From: Planctomycetota bacterium
GTDB lineage: Bacteria; Planctomycetota; Phycisphaerae; WQYP01
Direction: 5' to 3'
Assembly: GCA_021798635.1 (NCBI GenBank)
Contig: JAJZGH010000296.1
Span: 1 to 5,300, forward strand
Length of the DNA: 5,300 bases
Numbering within the stretch: the first letter of the stretch is position 1; each line of letters begins with the position of its first letter. This document shows, piece by piece, positions 1 to 5,300 of this stretch. The position numbers were made by a program, and so were the translations under genes. Under the pieces are notes generated by a model. That model did not search any database and was not told the origin of the DNA. It saw only the letters and a program-made list of their open reading frames with translations.

Positions 1-348
1 TTCATCACCGGGATTTAGCACGGCCATGAACGCCACATAAAGCGAATGTTTCCCGCCCACTGAAACCATGATCTGTTCCGGCGGATATGGGAGTTTATTG
101 TGACGTGCAAGTTTATCCGCAATGGCTTTGCGCGCTTCGGGAGTGCCGGCGGTCGGTTCATATTTGGTTTTACCAGCCCGCAAGGCGGTGATGGCGACTT
201 CCTTGATGGCCGCAGGGGTATCAAAATCCGGTTCACCGGCCCCAAAACTAACCACATCCACCCCCTGCTTTTTCAGAGCATTGGCCCGGGCGGTGACGGC
301 AAGGGTAATAGATTCGGCGATTTGATCCAAACGTGAAGCTAATTGCAT
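1..348 (-). CDS. aspC: Aspartate aminotransferase, class I/II PLP-dependent (type Ib-like), N-terminal part, cut by the left window edge
   Basis: Visible are the first 116 codons of a pyridoxal-phosphate aminotransferase; the C-terminal part, with the PLP-binding lysine, lies outside the window. The family moves an amino group between aspartate (sometimes other amino acids or prephenate) and 2-oxoglutarate in the cytoplasm. Seen in the sequence: the N-terminal segment MQLASRLDQIAESITLAV, the hallmark VVSFGAGEPDFDTP at about residues 32-45, KTKYEPTAGTPEARKAIA at about 60-77 (the family's K-Y-x-P-T-x-G substrate and cofactor region), and VSVGGKHSLY at about 95-104, matching the G-[AG]-K phosphate-binding turn. 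The ATG at 348-346 is chosen because an in-frame TAG lies six codons upstream and a GAAAGGA site sits 9 bases before it. It follows nuoN on the same strand after 113 bases and has its own candidate promoter, so it is probably a separate unit. The fold family is near certain; aspartate as substrate is inferred from the type Ib signature, and a prephenate or broad-range aminotransferase is the alternative. Confidence 0.88.
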   Translation of the reverse strand, partial: MQLASRLDQIAESITLAVTARANALKKQGVDVVSFGAGEPDFDTPAAIKEVAITALRAGKTKYEPTAGTPEARKAIADKLARHNKLPYPPEQIMVSVGGKHSLYVAFMAVLNPGDE

Positions 349-357
349 GGAATAAAA

Positions 358-364
358 TCCTTTC
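358..364 (-). promoter_or_regulatory. Ribosome binding site of the aminotransferase gene
   Basis: On the minus strand this reads GAAAGGA, a good Shine-Dalgarno match, with 9 bases between it and the ATG at 348-346. It supports that start codon. Confidence 0.7.
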
Positions 365-373
365 TAAGCTGTA

Positions 374-401
374 ATTGTATCACAACCCGCAGCGCGGCCA
401 A
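374..401 (-). promoter_or_regulatory. Candidate sigma-70-type promoter for the aminotransferase gene
   Basis: On the minus strand TTGGCC (401-396) is followed after 16 bases by TACAAT (379-374), one mismatch from the TATAAT consensus. The -35 matches mainly in its TTG. Transcription would begin near 367, giving a leader of about 19 bases that includes the GAAAGGA ribosome binding site. The -10 overlaps a small imperfect palindrome, TTGTGATACAA (383-373), which might be an operator or chance. The spacing and the position between two genes make it plausible, but a 16-base spacer and a weak -35 leave real doubt. Confidence 0.45.
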
Positions 402-440
402 GAGAGTTTAGATTCGCTTGAAGTCCGCCGCCGGGGGATG

Positions 441-456
441 GGCTTGAGGGCAAGCC
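441..456 (-). terminator. GC-rich hairpin just after nuoN, possible weak or Rho-assisted terminator
   Basis: The minus strand reads GGCTTG-CCCT-CAAGCC, a perfect 6-bp stem with a 4-base loop, starting 5 bases after the nuoN stop codon. No T-run follows (the next bases are CATCCCCCGG), so it is not a classical intrinsic terminator. It could slow polymerase, protect the 3' end of the nuo transcript, or be chance in GC-rich DNA. Confidence 0.3.
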
Positions 457-461
457 GGGAA

Positions 462-2072
462 TCACAGTGCGGCGGCCACAGGGTTATGGGTGGAGGCCAG
501 CGGCGTTGACCGCGAACGCACCAAGTGAACTACCGGCAACGGGCGGGAGGTGTTTTTGCTTATGGTAGGAATTTGGGAATTTTTCAAAACCACCATGTTG
601 GCAACTTCAGTGCCGGAGTATCGGGAAATGCTCATGAGCACAGACGGGAACACGCCCAGAAGAATGACCAGAGCCGCCGCGATGGCTGCGGAAAATTGGA
701 TCGCACCGGGCCGACGGACGGCAAAGGGTGTCCAAGGATCACGCAGATACATAGATGTGATGATACTTAAATAATACGCCGCGGCGATGGCGGCATTGAT
801 CATCACGATAACAGCCAGCACACCATGGCCGCTGGAAAATGCGGCCTGCACGATAAACAATTTGCCCAGAAATCCGACCGTAAAGGGCATGCCAATCAGG
901 CTTAACATACACACGGCCATGCAGGCCGCGGCCAGCGGGTGGGCTGAGGCAACTCCGGCAATATCATCAAGATCTTCAGCGGCATCAAGTTTGCCCTGCA
1001 GATAAACCAGAACCGCAAAAGCGCCGACGGTCATAACACTATAGGCCCCGAGATAAAACAGCATCGCACTGATGCCGTTGGTGGAACTTCGGGTGAGCAA
1101 CAGCGGTCCGACCGCCAAACCCACAAGCATATAACCGGAGTGGGAAATGGAGCTGTAGGCCAAGATGCGTTTGATGTTGCGTTGCAGTAAAGCCAGGACA
1201 TTGCCAATGGTCATGCTTAACACGGCCATGACCATCAGTAAATCAGGAACAGCCTGCGCGACACCATGCGAAAGTTTCCATCCCGTTAAATTAAATACCA
1301 GAATCAACGCGATAAATCCGGCGGCCTTAGGAGCAAAAGACAGAAACGCGGTGACTGGTGTTGCGGTGCCCTGATACACATCGGGGGCATAATAATGCAA
1401 CGGTACCGCTGCGATTTTATACGCAATGCCGATCACCACCATCAGCAATCCGATAATGGCAACGTAGGGCACCTGGGGTGCAGCGGCAAAGGCGGCTGCG
1501 ATTTTGGAAAAGTCGGTGCTGCCGGAAAAGCCGTAGAGATAACTGAAACCAAATAAATAAATGGCCGCGGAAAGCGATCCAAGGAAAAAGTATTTTATGC
1601 CAGCTTCCTGTGCAGTAGAGTTGCTGCGGCCCGTGGCCACCATGATATAAGTGGGAATGGAAACCAGTTCCAACGCGATAAACAGCCAGACCAGATTATC
1701 CACTTTGGCTATCATGCTTACACCCGCCAGGGATACCAGCATCATGGCGAAATATTCACCGCGAAAGGTTTGATCGGATTTAGCGGGATCCATGGCAAAT
1801 GGCATATCCCAGGACAGCAGCACCAGAAGAATACCAATGCCGGAAGCCAAAAGCGTGTCAAAGGTGCAAAAACTTGCCAGCGGCCAGGCGGGCGAGGCAT
1901 CCACCGTGCCGATACGCCAGCCGGCAATAAAAGCCAGGATCAGGCTGATCAGCGAAATCCACTGAGCGCTGCGGCGCACGGCATCGGATTTGGCGACGCC
2001 CACCAGCGCGACAATACATGCCGCCAGGATCATGATGATTTCGGGGCAAAAATGATTCAGCGGGATATTCAC
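462..2072 (-). CDS. nuoN: NADH-quinone oxidoreductase subunit N (complex I antiporter-like subunit)
   Basis: NuoN is one of three proton-pumping antiporter-like subunits in the membrane arm of complex I, the one nearest the quinone-binding end. Counted from the GTG start (2072-2070) the protein has 536 residues and about 14 hydrophobic segments. Family residues are in place: the TM5 glutamate E135 in ALELVSIPTY, the TM7 lysine K219 in AYKIAAVPLHYYAPDVYQG, the TM8 lysine K249 in FAPKAAGF, H311 in YSSISHSGYM, and the TM12 lysine K404 in GMPFTVGFLGKL. These correspond to E133, K217, K247, H305 and K395 of the E. coli protein. A TTG two codons upstream (2078-2076) is possible, but the AGAGG site lies only 2 bases before it and 8 bases before the GTG, so GTG is preferred. 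After the last helix (ending near FPSVLMSISR) there is a polar, basic tail of about 50 residues; E. coli NuoN (485 residues) stops there. It follows nuoM after 27 bases, almost certainly in the same transcript. Identity is very secure. Confidence 0.97.
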   Translation of the reverse strand: MNIPLNHFCPEIIMILAACIVALVGVAKSDAVRRSAQWISLISLILAFIAGWRIGTVDASPAWPLASFCTFDTLLASGIGILLVLLSWDMPFAMDPAKSDQTFRGEYFAMMLVSLAGVSMIAKVDNLVWLFIALELVSIPTYIMVATGRSNSTAQEAGIKYFFLGSLSAAIYLFGFSYLYGFSGSTDFSKIAAAFAAAPQVPYVAIIGLLMVVIGIAYKIAAVPLHYYAPDVYQGTATPVTAFLSFAPKAAGFIALILVFNLTGWKLSHGVAQAVPDLLMVMAVLSMTIGNVLALLQRNIKRILAYSSISHSGYMLVGLAVGPLLLTRSSTNGISAMLFYLGAYSVMTVGAFAVLVYLQGKLDAAEDLDDIAGVASAHPLAAACMAVCMLSLIGMPFTVGFLGKLFIVQAAFSSGHGVLAVIVMINAAIAAAYYLSIITSMYLRDPWTPFAVRRPGAIQFSAAIAAALVILLGVFPSVLMSISRYSGTEVANMVVLKNSQIPTISKNTSRPLPVVHLVRSRSTPLASTHNPVAAAL

Positions 2073-2080
2073 GTACAAAG

Positions 2081-2087
2081 CCTCTTT
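2081..2087 (-). promoter_or_regulatory. Ribosome binding site of nuoN that decides the start codon
   Basis: The minus strand reads AAAGAGG. It ends 8 bases before GTG 2072-2070 but only 2 bases before the longer-frame TTG at 2078-2076. The spacing favours GTG as the nuoN start. Confidence 0.65.
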
Positions 2088-2099
2088 GAATTCAAAACA

Positions 2100-3827
2100 T
2101 TACCGAGCTAACCGGGCCGGCAATCGCAACGCAACCGCCTTACCCAAGCCTTGAGATTCCAACGGGGCAACCCGCCCCAGCCTCCCGGTGGTGTGGACCA
2201 CAGCACCAACCGCGTGCGTGCCGGATTTGGCGTTAAGTGCCATACCGGCAGCCGCATTTGCCTGCACGGCCGCCAAAACCTCATGGCGGATTTTACCAAT
2301 CGCCGGCTGCAGGGAATTCAGCACTGGAGCGGGATACAAACCAAGAAACAGCACCGCCAACGCCAGCGGCGAAAGCACCAGCCACTCGCGCACTGACAAA
2401 TCCTGCACCACGGCAGGAGTGTGCGTGGGAGCGGTATCCGTATCGGGCACGGTTTCGACCAATGGACCAAAAATCACATGCGCGACCCAGTAGAGCATAT
2501 ACAACGCACCAAGGATCATACCCAGCGCCGCGGGGATGGCATACGCGGGGCCTAAATAGCCGCCATGGCCGGCGCTGCCGCTGACATACGTCCCCACCAG
2601 GGAAATAATTTCCGAAATAAACCCAACTAATCCCGGTAGCGCGGCGGTACCCATGAAAAAGAAGACCGCGAAAAATCCAAGAACCGGAAGCCGCCGAGCC
2701 AGGCCGGAAATTTCCAGCAAATTACGCGTGTGGTACCGGCGATAGATCATGCCCATGACCATTAGCAGGGCGGCAGCCAAAAGACCGGAGCTGATCATCA
2801 CCAGCACGCACCCGGTCAGGCCCGTCATGGTCAAGGCCATCAGGGCCAGAATGCACAAACCCAAGTGACTTAGGACGCTGTACGCGATGAGCTTTTTCAT
2901 ATCGCGCTGCACCCAACTAATCAATCCGCCGTAAAGAATGGAAATCACACACAACACCGCAATAAACGGGGTAAAGCGTACCGCCGCCAGGGGAAGCATG
3001 GGAATGGCGAATCGCAGCAGACCATAAGCCCCCAGCTTAACCAAGGCGATCATCACCGCCCCGGGCGTGGGGGATTCGGTGATCGCAATGGGCATCCAGG
3101 TATGCACAGGGAACAATGGGACCTTGATGGCAAATCCGATCAGCAGGCCCAGAAATACAATTCCCTGCTGGGTGGGGCCAAGCGATTGCCCGGCGCGATA
3201 TAAATCTGCCAGACCAAAGGAAAACGAGCCGAATTTTTCCTGATGCACCAGCGCCAGATAAATCAGGCTCGCCAGCAGCAACACCGACCCGGCAAAAGCG
3301 TACAGGAAAAACTTAACCGCCGCCTTGCGCCGGTCGGAATGGCCCCAGATTCCAAGGATGAAAAACGTGGGAATCAAACTGGTTTCAAAGAAAAGATAAA
3401 ACAGCAGCACATCATGGCTGATAAATACGCCAATCATGCAGGCGTAGCCGATGAGCATCCAGGCAAAAAATTCATTTTGGCGATGTTGAATTTTATTCAC
3501 CGCATCGAGAATCGCCAGAGGCGTTACCAGCAGCGTAAGCATCAGCAGCCAGAGGCTGATGGCATCAACACCGAAGGAAAAATTCACATGAAACTGCGGC
3601 AGCCATGGATATATAAACCGCTGTTGCCAGACGCCGCCCGCAGCATAGTTAAACCGCGTCAGCAGGATAATACCCATGAGAGCGGGGATAAGTGCGAAAC
3701 AAAACGCCAGAATGCCCAGCCCGCGTCCGCGTTGGCCCGTGGTTCCAGGTTTGATCATAAAAATCAGCGCCGCCCCGATTAACGGAATAGCCAGCATCAT
3801 GGGCAAGATTAAATGCGATTGTGTCAT
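2100..3827 (-). CDS. nuoM: NADH-quinone oxidoreductase subunit M (complex I antiporter-like subunit), divergent
   Basis: NuoM is the middle antiporter-like proton-channel subunit of the complex I membrane arm, between NuoL and NuoN. The product is 575 residues with about 14 hydrophobic segments. NuoM signatures are FGVDAISLWLLMLT (85-98), the TM5 run FFETSLIPTFFILGIWGH with E148, the TM7 lysine K235 in FAIKVPLFPVHTW, the TM8 lysine K264 in LVKLGAYGLLRF, H321 in AYSVLSHLG, and E406 in LPGLVGFISE. These match E144, K234, K265, H322 and E407 of E. coli. Oddities: the usual P-D-A-H after TM7 reads P-I-A-I (246-249), TM8 seems two residues short, and the TM11 histidine (E. coli H348) is S347. A tail from about residue 511, rich in Ala and basic residues, runs some 50 residues past the E. 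coli end. The ATG is secure because an in-frame TGA lies three codons upstream; a weak GGAA site sits 10 bases before it. It begins 50 bases after nuoL. NuoM is much likelier than MrpD because of the TM5 and GIWGH motifs. Confidence 0.96.
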   Translation of the reverse strand: MTQSHLILPMMLAIPLIGAALIFMIKPGTTGQRGRGLGILAFCFALIPALMGIILLTRFNYAAGGVWQQRFIYPWLPQFHVNFSFGVDAISLWLLMLTLLVTPLAILDAVNKIQHRQNEFFAWMLIGYACMIGVFISHDVLLFYLFFETSLIPTFFILGIWGHSDRRKAAVKFFLYAFAGSVLLLASLIYLALVHQEKFGSFSFGLADLYRAGQSLGPTQQGIVFLGLLIGFAIKVPLFPVHTWMPIAITESPTPGAVMIALVKLGAYGLLRFAIPMLPLAAVRFTPFIAVLCVISILYGGLISWVQRDMKKLIAYSVLSHLGLCILALMALTMTGLTGCVLVMISSGLLAAALLMVMGMIYRRYHTRNLLEISGLARRLPVLGFFAVFFFMGTAALPGLVGFISEIISLVGTYVSGSAGHGGYLGPAYAIPAALGMILGALYMLYWVAHVIFGPLVETVPDTDTAPTHTPAVVQDLSVREWLVLSPLALAVLFLGLYPAPVLNSLQPAIGKIRHEVLAAVQANAAAGMALNAKSGTHAVGAVVHTTGRLGRVAPLESQGLGKAVALRLPARLAR

Positions 3828-3852
3828 AACGTTTCAGTTCCGAGTTTTCCTT

Positions 3853-3878
3853 ATCCGGACCGCTTCATTCGCCCGGAT
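3853..3878 (-). repeat. Inverted repeat between nuoL and nuoM
   Basis: Arms ATCCGG (3878-3873) and CCGGAT (3858-3853) on the minus strand pair perfectly over 6 bp around a 14-base loop, beginning inside the nuoL stop codon. The stem is short and the loop long, so it would be a weak structure. It might modulate nuoM translation or transcript processing, or be chance. Confidence 0.3.
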
Positions 3879-5300
3879 TATCTAAGCAGATACAACACGC
3901 CCAGAATCACCAGCGCCAGGCCGCTGACCATGCCGATGGCGTAATAGCGCAACCGGCCGCTCTCTGTGGGCTTGAGAACCCAGCCGACAAGCTGGGGAAA
4001 ATATCCGAAAAAGTTCACCACAATGCCGTCAACGACATGGTCCACACCATAAAGTGCGCGGCCCAAATACCACAGCGGCATAACAAGACAATAATGATAA
4101 ATCTCGTCGATGTACCACTTGTTTTCCAGGAATGTCACCAACGGGCGCATGGCGGATTTCACCACCTCGGCCGCATGACGATTTACCAGGTGGAAGTACC
4201 AGGCAATCAGAATTCCCACAACCGCCAGAATTCCGCCAAAGACCATGCCCATCGCCGGACTGATACGATCCACCGAGGCCACCGGCAAAAACAACCCGCC
4301 CGGCGGCGTGGGCACATAATGTAAACCGGCATTCATCGGGACGCGGGCCAGGAAACTTTGAATCCAACCTTGGTCACCGTGACCGCCGAAAACTCCCAGC
4401 CAGCCTACCAGTGTCGCCCCGACGGCCAGAATAACCAGCGGCCCCCACATGGTAATTGGCCCGTCAAAGGAGGTGTTACGCGGTTGATCATGCCCATGAT
4501 GTGCGCCATGGCCATGTTGCCCGGACTCCGGAGCACCGTGGCTCCCCGCATGGCTTTCATCGCCAGCCTGCGCAGGCAGGGCGAAAACACTGGGTTCATG
4601 CAGGCCGGCAGTTTGCGGCAAAATCAGATCACCCATAAACACACGGAAAAAGGCACGGAACGTGTAATACGCTGTGATTAAAGCCGTGAGTAATCCGATG
4701 GCGGCCAGCCAGGGGCCACCGCTCCAGACGGAGTTCATCGCGGCGGACAAAATTTCATCTTTGCTGAAAAAGCCCGCCCAGCCAGGGAAACCAGCCAAGG
4801 ACAACGCACCAATCAGCAGACAGATGGTGGTAATAGGCATGCGTTTACGCAGGCCGGACATTTTCCGAATGTCCAATTCGCCACCCATGGCGTGCATGAC
4901 CGATCCGCTGGACAAAAACAAAAGTGCTTTAAAAAACGCATGGGTAAACACATGGAACACCGCTGCGGAACCCGCCGCGACTCCCAAACCCATGAACATA
5001 TATCCCAACTGTGAAACCGTGGAATACGCCCAGATCCGCTTGAGATCATACTGGCACATCGCGATGGTGGCCGCCATAAACGCGGTGAACGTTCCGATAA
5101 TTCCCACCAGGTGCAGCACGGGCAGGTCGTGCATGAATATGGGCATGCACCGGGCGATAAGATACACCCCGGCGGTGACCATCGTCGCGGCGTGAATCAG
5201 GGCGGAAACCGGTGTGGGACCTTCCATGGCATCAGGCAGCCAGACGTGCAGCGGGAACTGCGCGGATTTGGCAAAGGCTCCAAACATCAGCAGCAGCGGT
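3878..5300 (-). CDS. nuoL: NADH-quinone oxidoreductase subunit L (complex I antiporter-like subunit), N-terminal third missing at the right edge
   Basis: NuoL is the distal proton-pumping subunit of complex I, and its long C-terminal lateral helix runs along NuoM and NuoN. The window shows 473 residues from TM7 to the stop; about 220 N-terminal residues, including the TM5 glutamate, lie beyond the edge. Numbering from the Met at 5287-5285: K7 in AFAKSAQFPLHVWLPDA, H32 in ALIHAATMVTAGVYL, K83 in YDLKRIWAYSTVSQLGYM, H112/H116/K120 in FHVFTHAFFKALLF, and K176-D177 in GFFSKDEIL. These are the counterparts of E. coli K229, H254, K305, H334/H338/K342 and K399-D400. A histidine-rich loop (about 246-266) precedes TM13. 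Residues 383-425, with ENKWYIDEIYHY, mark the start of the lateral-helix region, and the final helix ends in LLR. From TM7 onward it is some 75-80 residues longer than E. coli NuoL, partly through the His-rich loop. It is followed by nuoM after 50 bases, as in the standard operon. The 5287 Met is internal, not a start. Confidence 0.97.
   Translation of the reverse strand, partial: PLLLMFGAFAKSAQFPLHVWLPDAMEGPTPVSALIHAATMVTAGVYLIARCMPIFMHDLPVLHLVGIIGTFTAFMAATIAMCQYDLKRIWAYSTVSQLGYMFMGLGVAAGSAAVFHVFTHAFFKALLFLSSGSVMHAMGGELDIRKMSGLRKRMPITTICLLIGALSLAGFPGWAGFFSKDEILSAAMNSVWSGGPWLAAIGLLTALITAYYTFRAFFRVFMGDLILPQTAGLHEPSVFALPAQAGDESHAGSHGAPESGQHGHGAHHGHDQPRNTSFDGPITMWGPLVILAVGATLVGWLGVFGGHGDQGWIQSFLARVPMNAGLHYVPTPPGGLFLPVASVDRISPAMGMVFGGILAVVGILIAWYFHLVNRHAAEVVKSAMRPLVTFLENKWYIDEIYHYCLVMPLWYLGRALYGVDHVVDGIVVNFFGYFPQLVGWVLKPTESGRLRYYAIGMVSGLALVILGVLYLLR
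4490..4552 (-). other. nuoL: Region of nuoL encoding a histidine-rich loop
   Basis: Codons 246-266, counted from the internal Met at 5287, encode seven histidines in 21 residues (pattern H-x3-H-x7-H-x-H-x2-H-H-x-H), with Gly, Ala and Glu between. The segment is hydrophilic and lies between the amphipathic stretch after TM12 and the next membrane helix. Histidine-rich loops at this place occur in NuoL of various bacteria. Metal binding or proton buffering is only a guess. Confidence 0.7.

Noticed and set aside
15..257. 80-codon minus-strand frame inside the aminotransferase gene
   Set aside because: It is out of frame with the clear aminotransferase reading from 348, which carries the family motifs.
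373..383. TTGTGATACAA palindrome as a regulator binding site
   Set aside because: The arms are only 4 bp and no second copy or known operator consensus is evident; kept only as a remark on the promoter.
1770..2111. 113-codon plus-strand frame overlapping the nuoM-nuoN junction
   Set aside because: Almost all of it is antisense to the start of nuoN, and the translation is Gly/Gln/Arg-rich without family features.
2100..2300. Frameshift at the end of nuoM as the cause of the unusual tail
   Set aside because: The frame is continuous past the last helix, and the alternative minus-strand frame here (2108-2299) does not give a better NuoM ending, so I see no sign of a disrupted gene.
3243..3782. 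179-codon open frame on the plus strand opposite nuoM
   Set aside because: It lies wholly antisense to a clear NuoM reading frame, its translation is low-complexity and rich in Gln, Lys and Arg, and it has no recognisable motif. It is a shadow of codon bias in the real gene.
4674..5195. 173-codon open frame on the plus strand opposite nuoL
   Set aside because: Antisense to conserved NuoL helices, with no domain signature; long shadow frames are expected opposite hydrophobic coding sequence.
1..5300. CRISPR arrays, tRNA/rRNA genes, insertion sequences, defence or biosynthetic systems
   Set aside because: No regularly spaced repeats, no cloverleaf or rRNA-like stretch in the only sizeable gap, and no transposase or terminal inverted repeats. 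The coding capacity is fully taken by nuoL, nuoM, nuoN and the aminotransferase.

Overview
The window is a compact stretch of bacterial chromosome, all of it coding on the minus strand. Read in the direction of transcription (right to left), it holds the 3' two thirds of nuoL, complete nuoM, complete nuoN, and then the first 116 codons of a class I aminotransferase, probably an aspartate aminotransferase. The three nuo genes are the usual tail of a bacterial complex I (NADH:quinone oxidoreductase) operon in the canonical L-M-N order. nuoK and the peripheral-arm genes presumably lie beyond the right edge.

Layout: nuoL runs from the right edge to 3878. A 50-base gap with a possible small hairpin follows, then nuoM (3827 to 2100). 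After a gap of 27 bases carrying a good ribosome binding site comes nuoN (2072 to 462). A 113-base gap (349-461) holds a GC-rich hairpin just after nuoN and a plausible sigma-70-type promoter and ribosome binding site for the aminotransferase, which runs off the left edge. No stretch over 300 bases lacks a gene. I see no RNA gene, mobile element, CRISPR array, integration site or origin.

NuoL, NuoM and NuoN are the three antiporter-like subunits of the complex I membrane arm. Each forms a proton half-channel pair, and the long C-terminal lateral helix of NuoL ties them together. The catalytic lysine/glutamate series is intact in all that is visible, so the operon looks functional. Two things stand out. 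NuoM departs from the family consensus around broken helices TM7/TM8 and lacks the TM11 histidine. NuoM and NuoN both carry C-terminal tails of roughly 50 or more residues beyond the usual end.

The organism cannot be named from this window. Moderate GC content, recognisable Shine-Dalgarno sites, a histidine-rich NuoL loop and tailed NuoM/NuoN suit a free-living respiring bacterium outside the Enterobacteria. A PVC-group or related lineage is a guess only. I found no previously undescribed system: this is essentially housekeeping respiratory DNA with a few divergent details.
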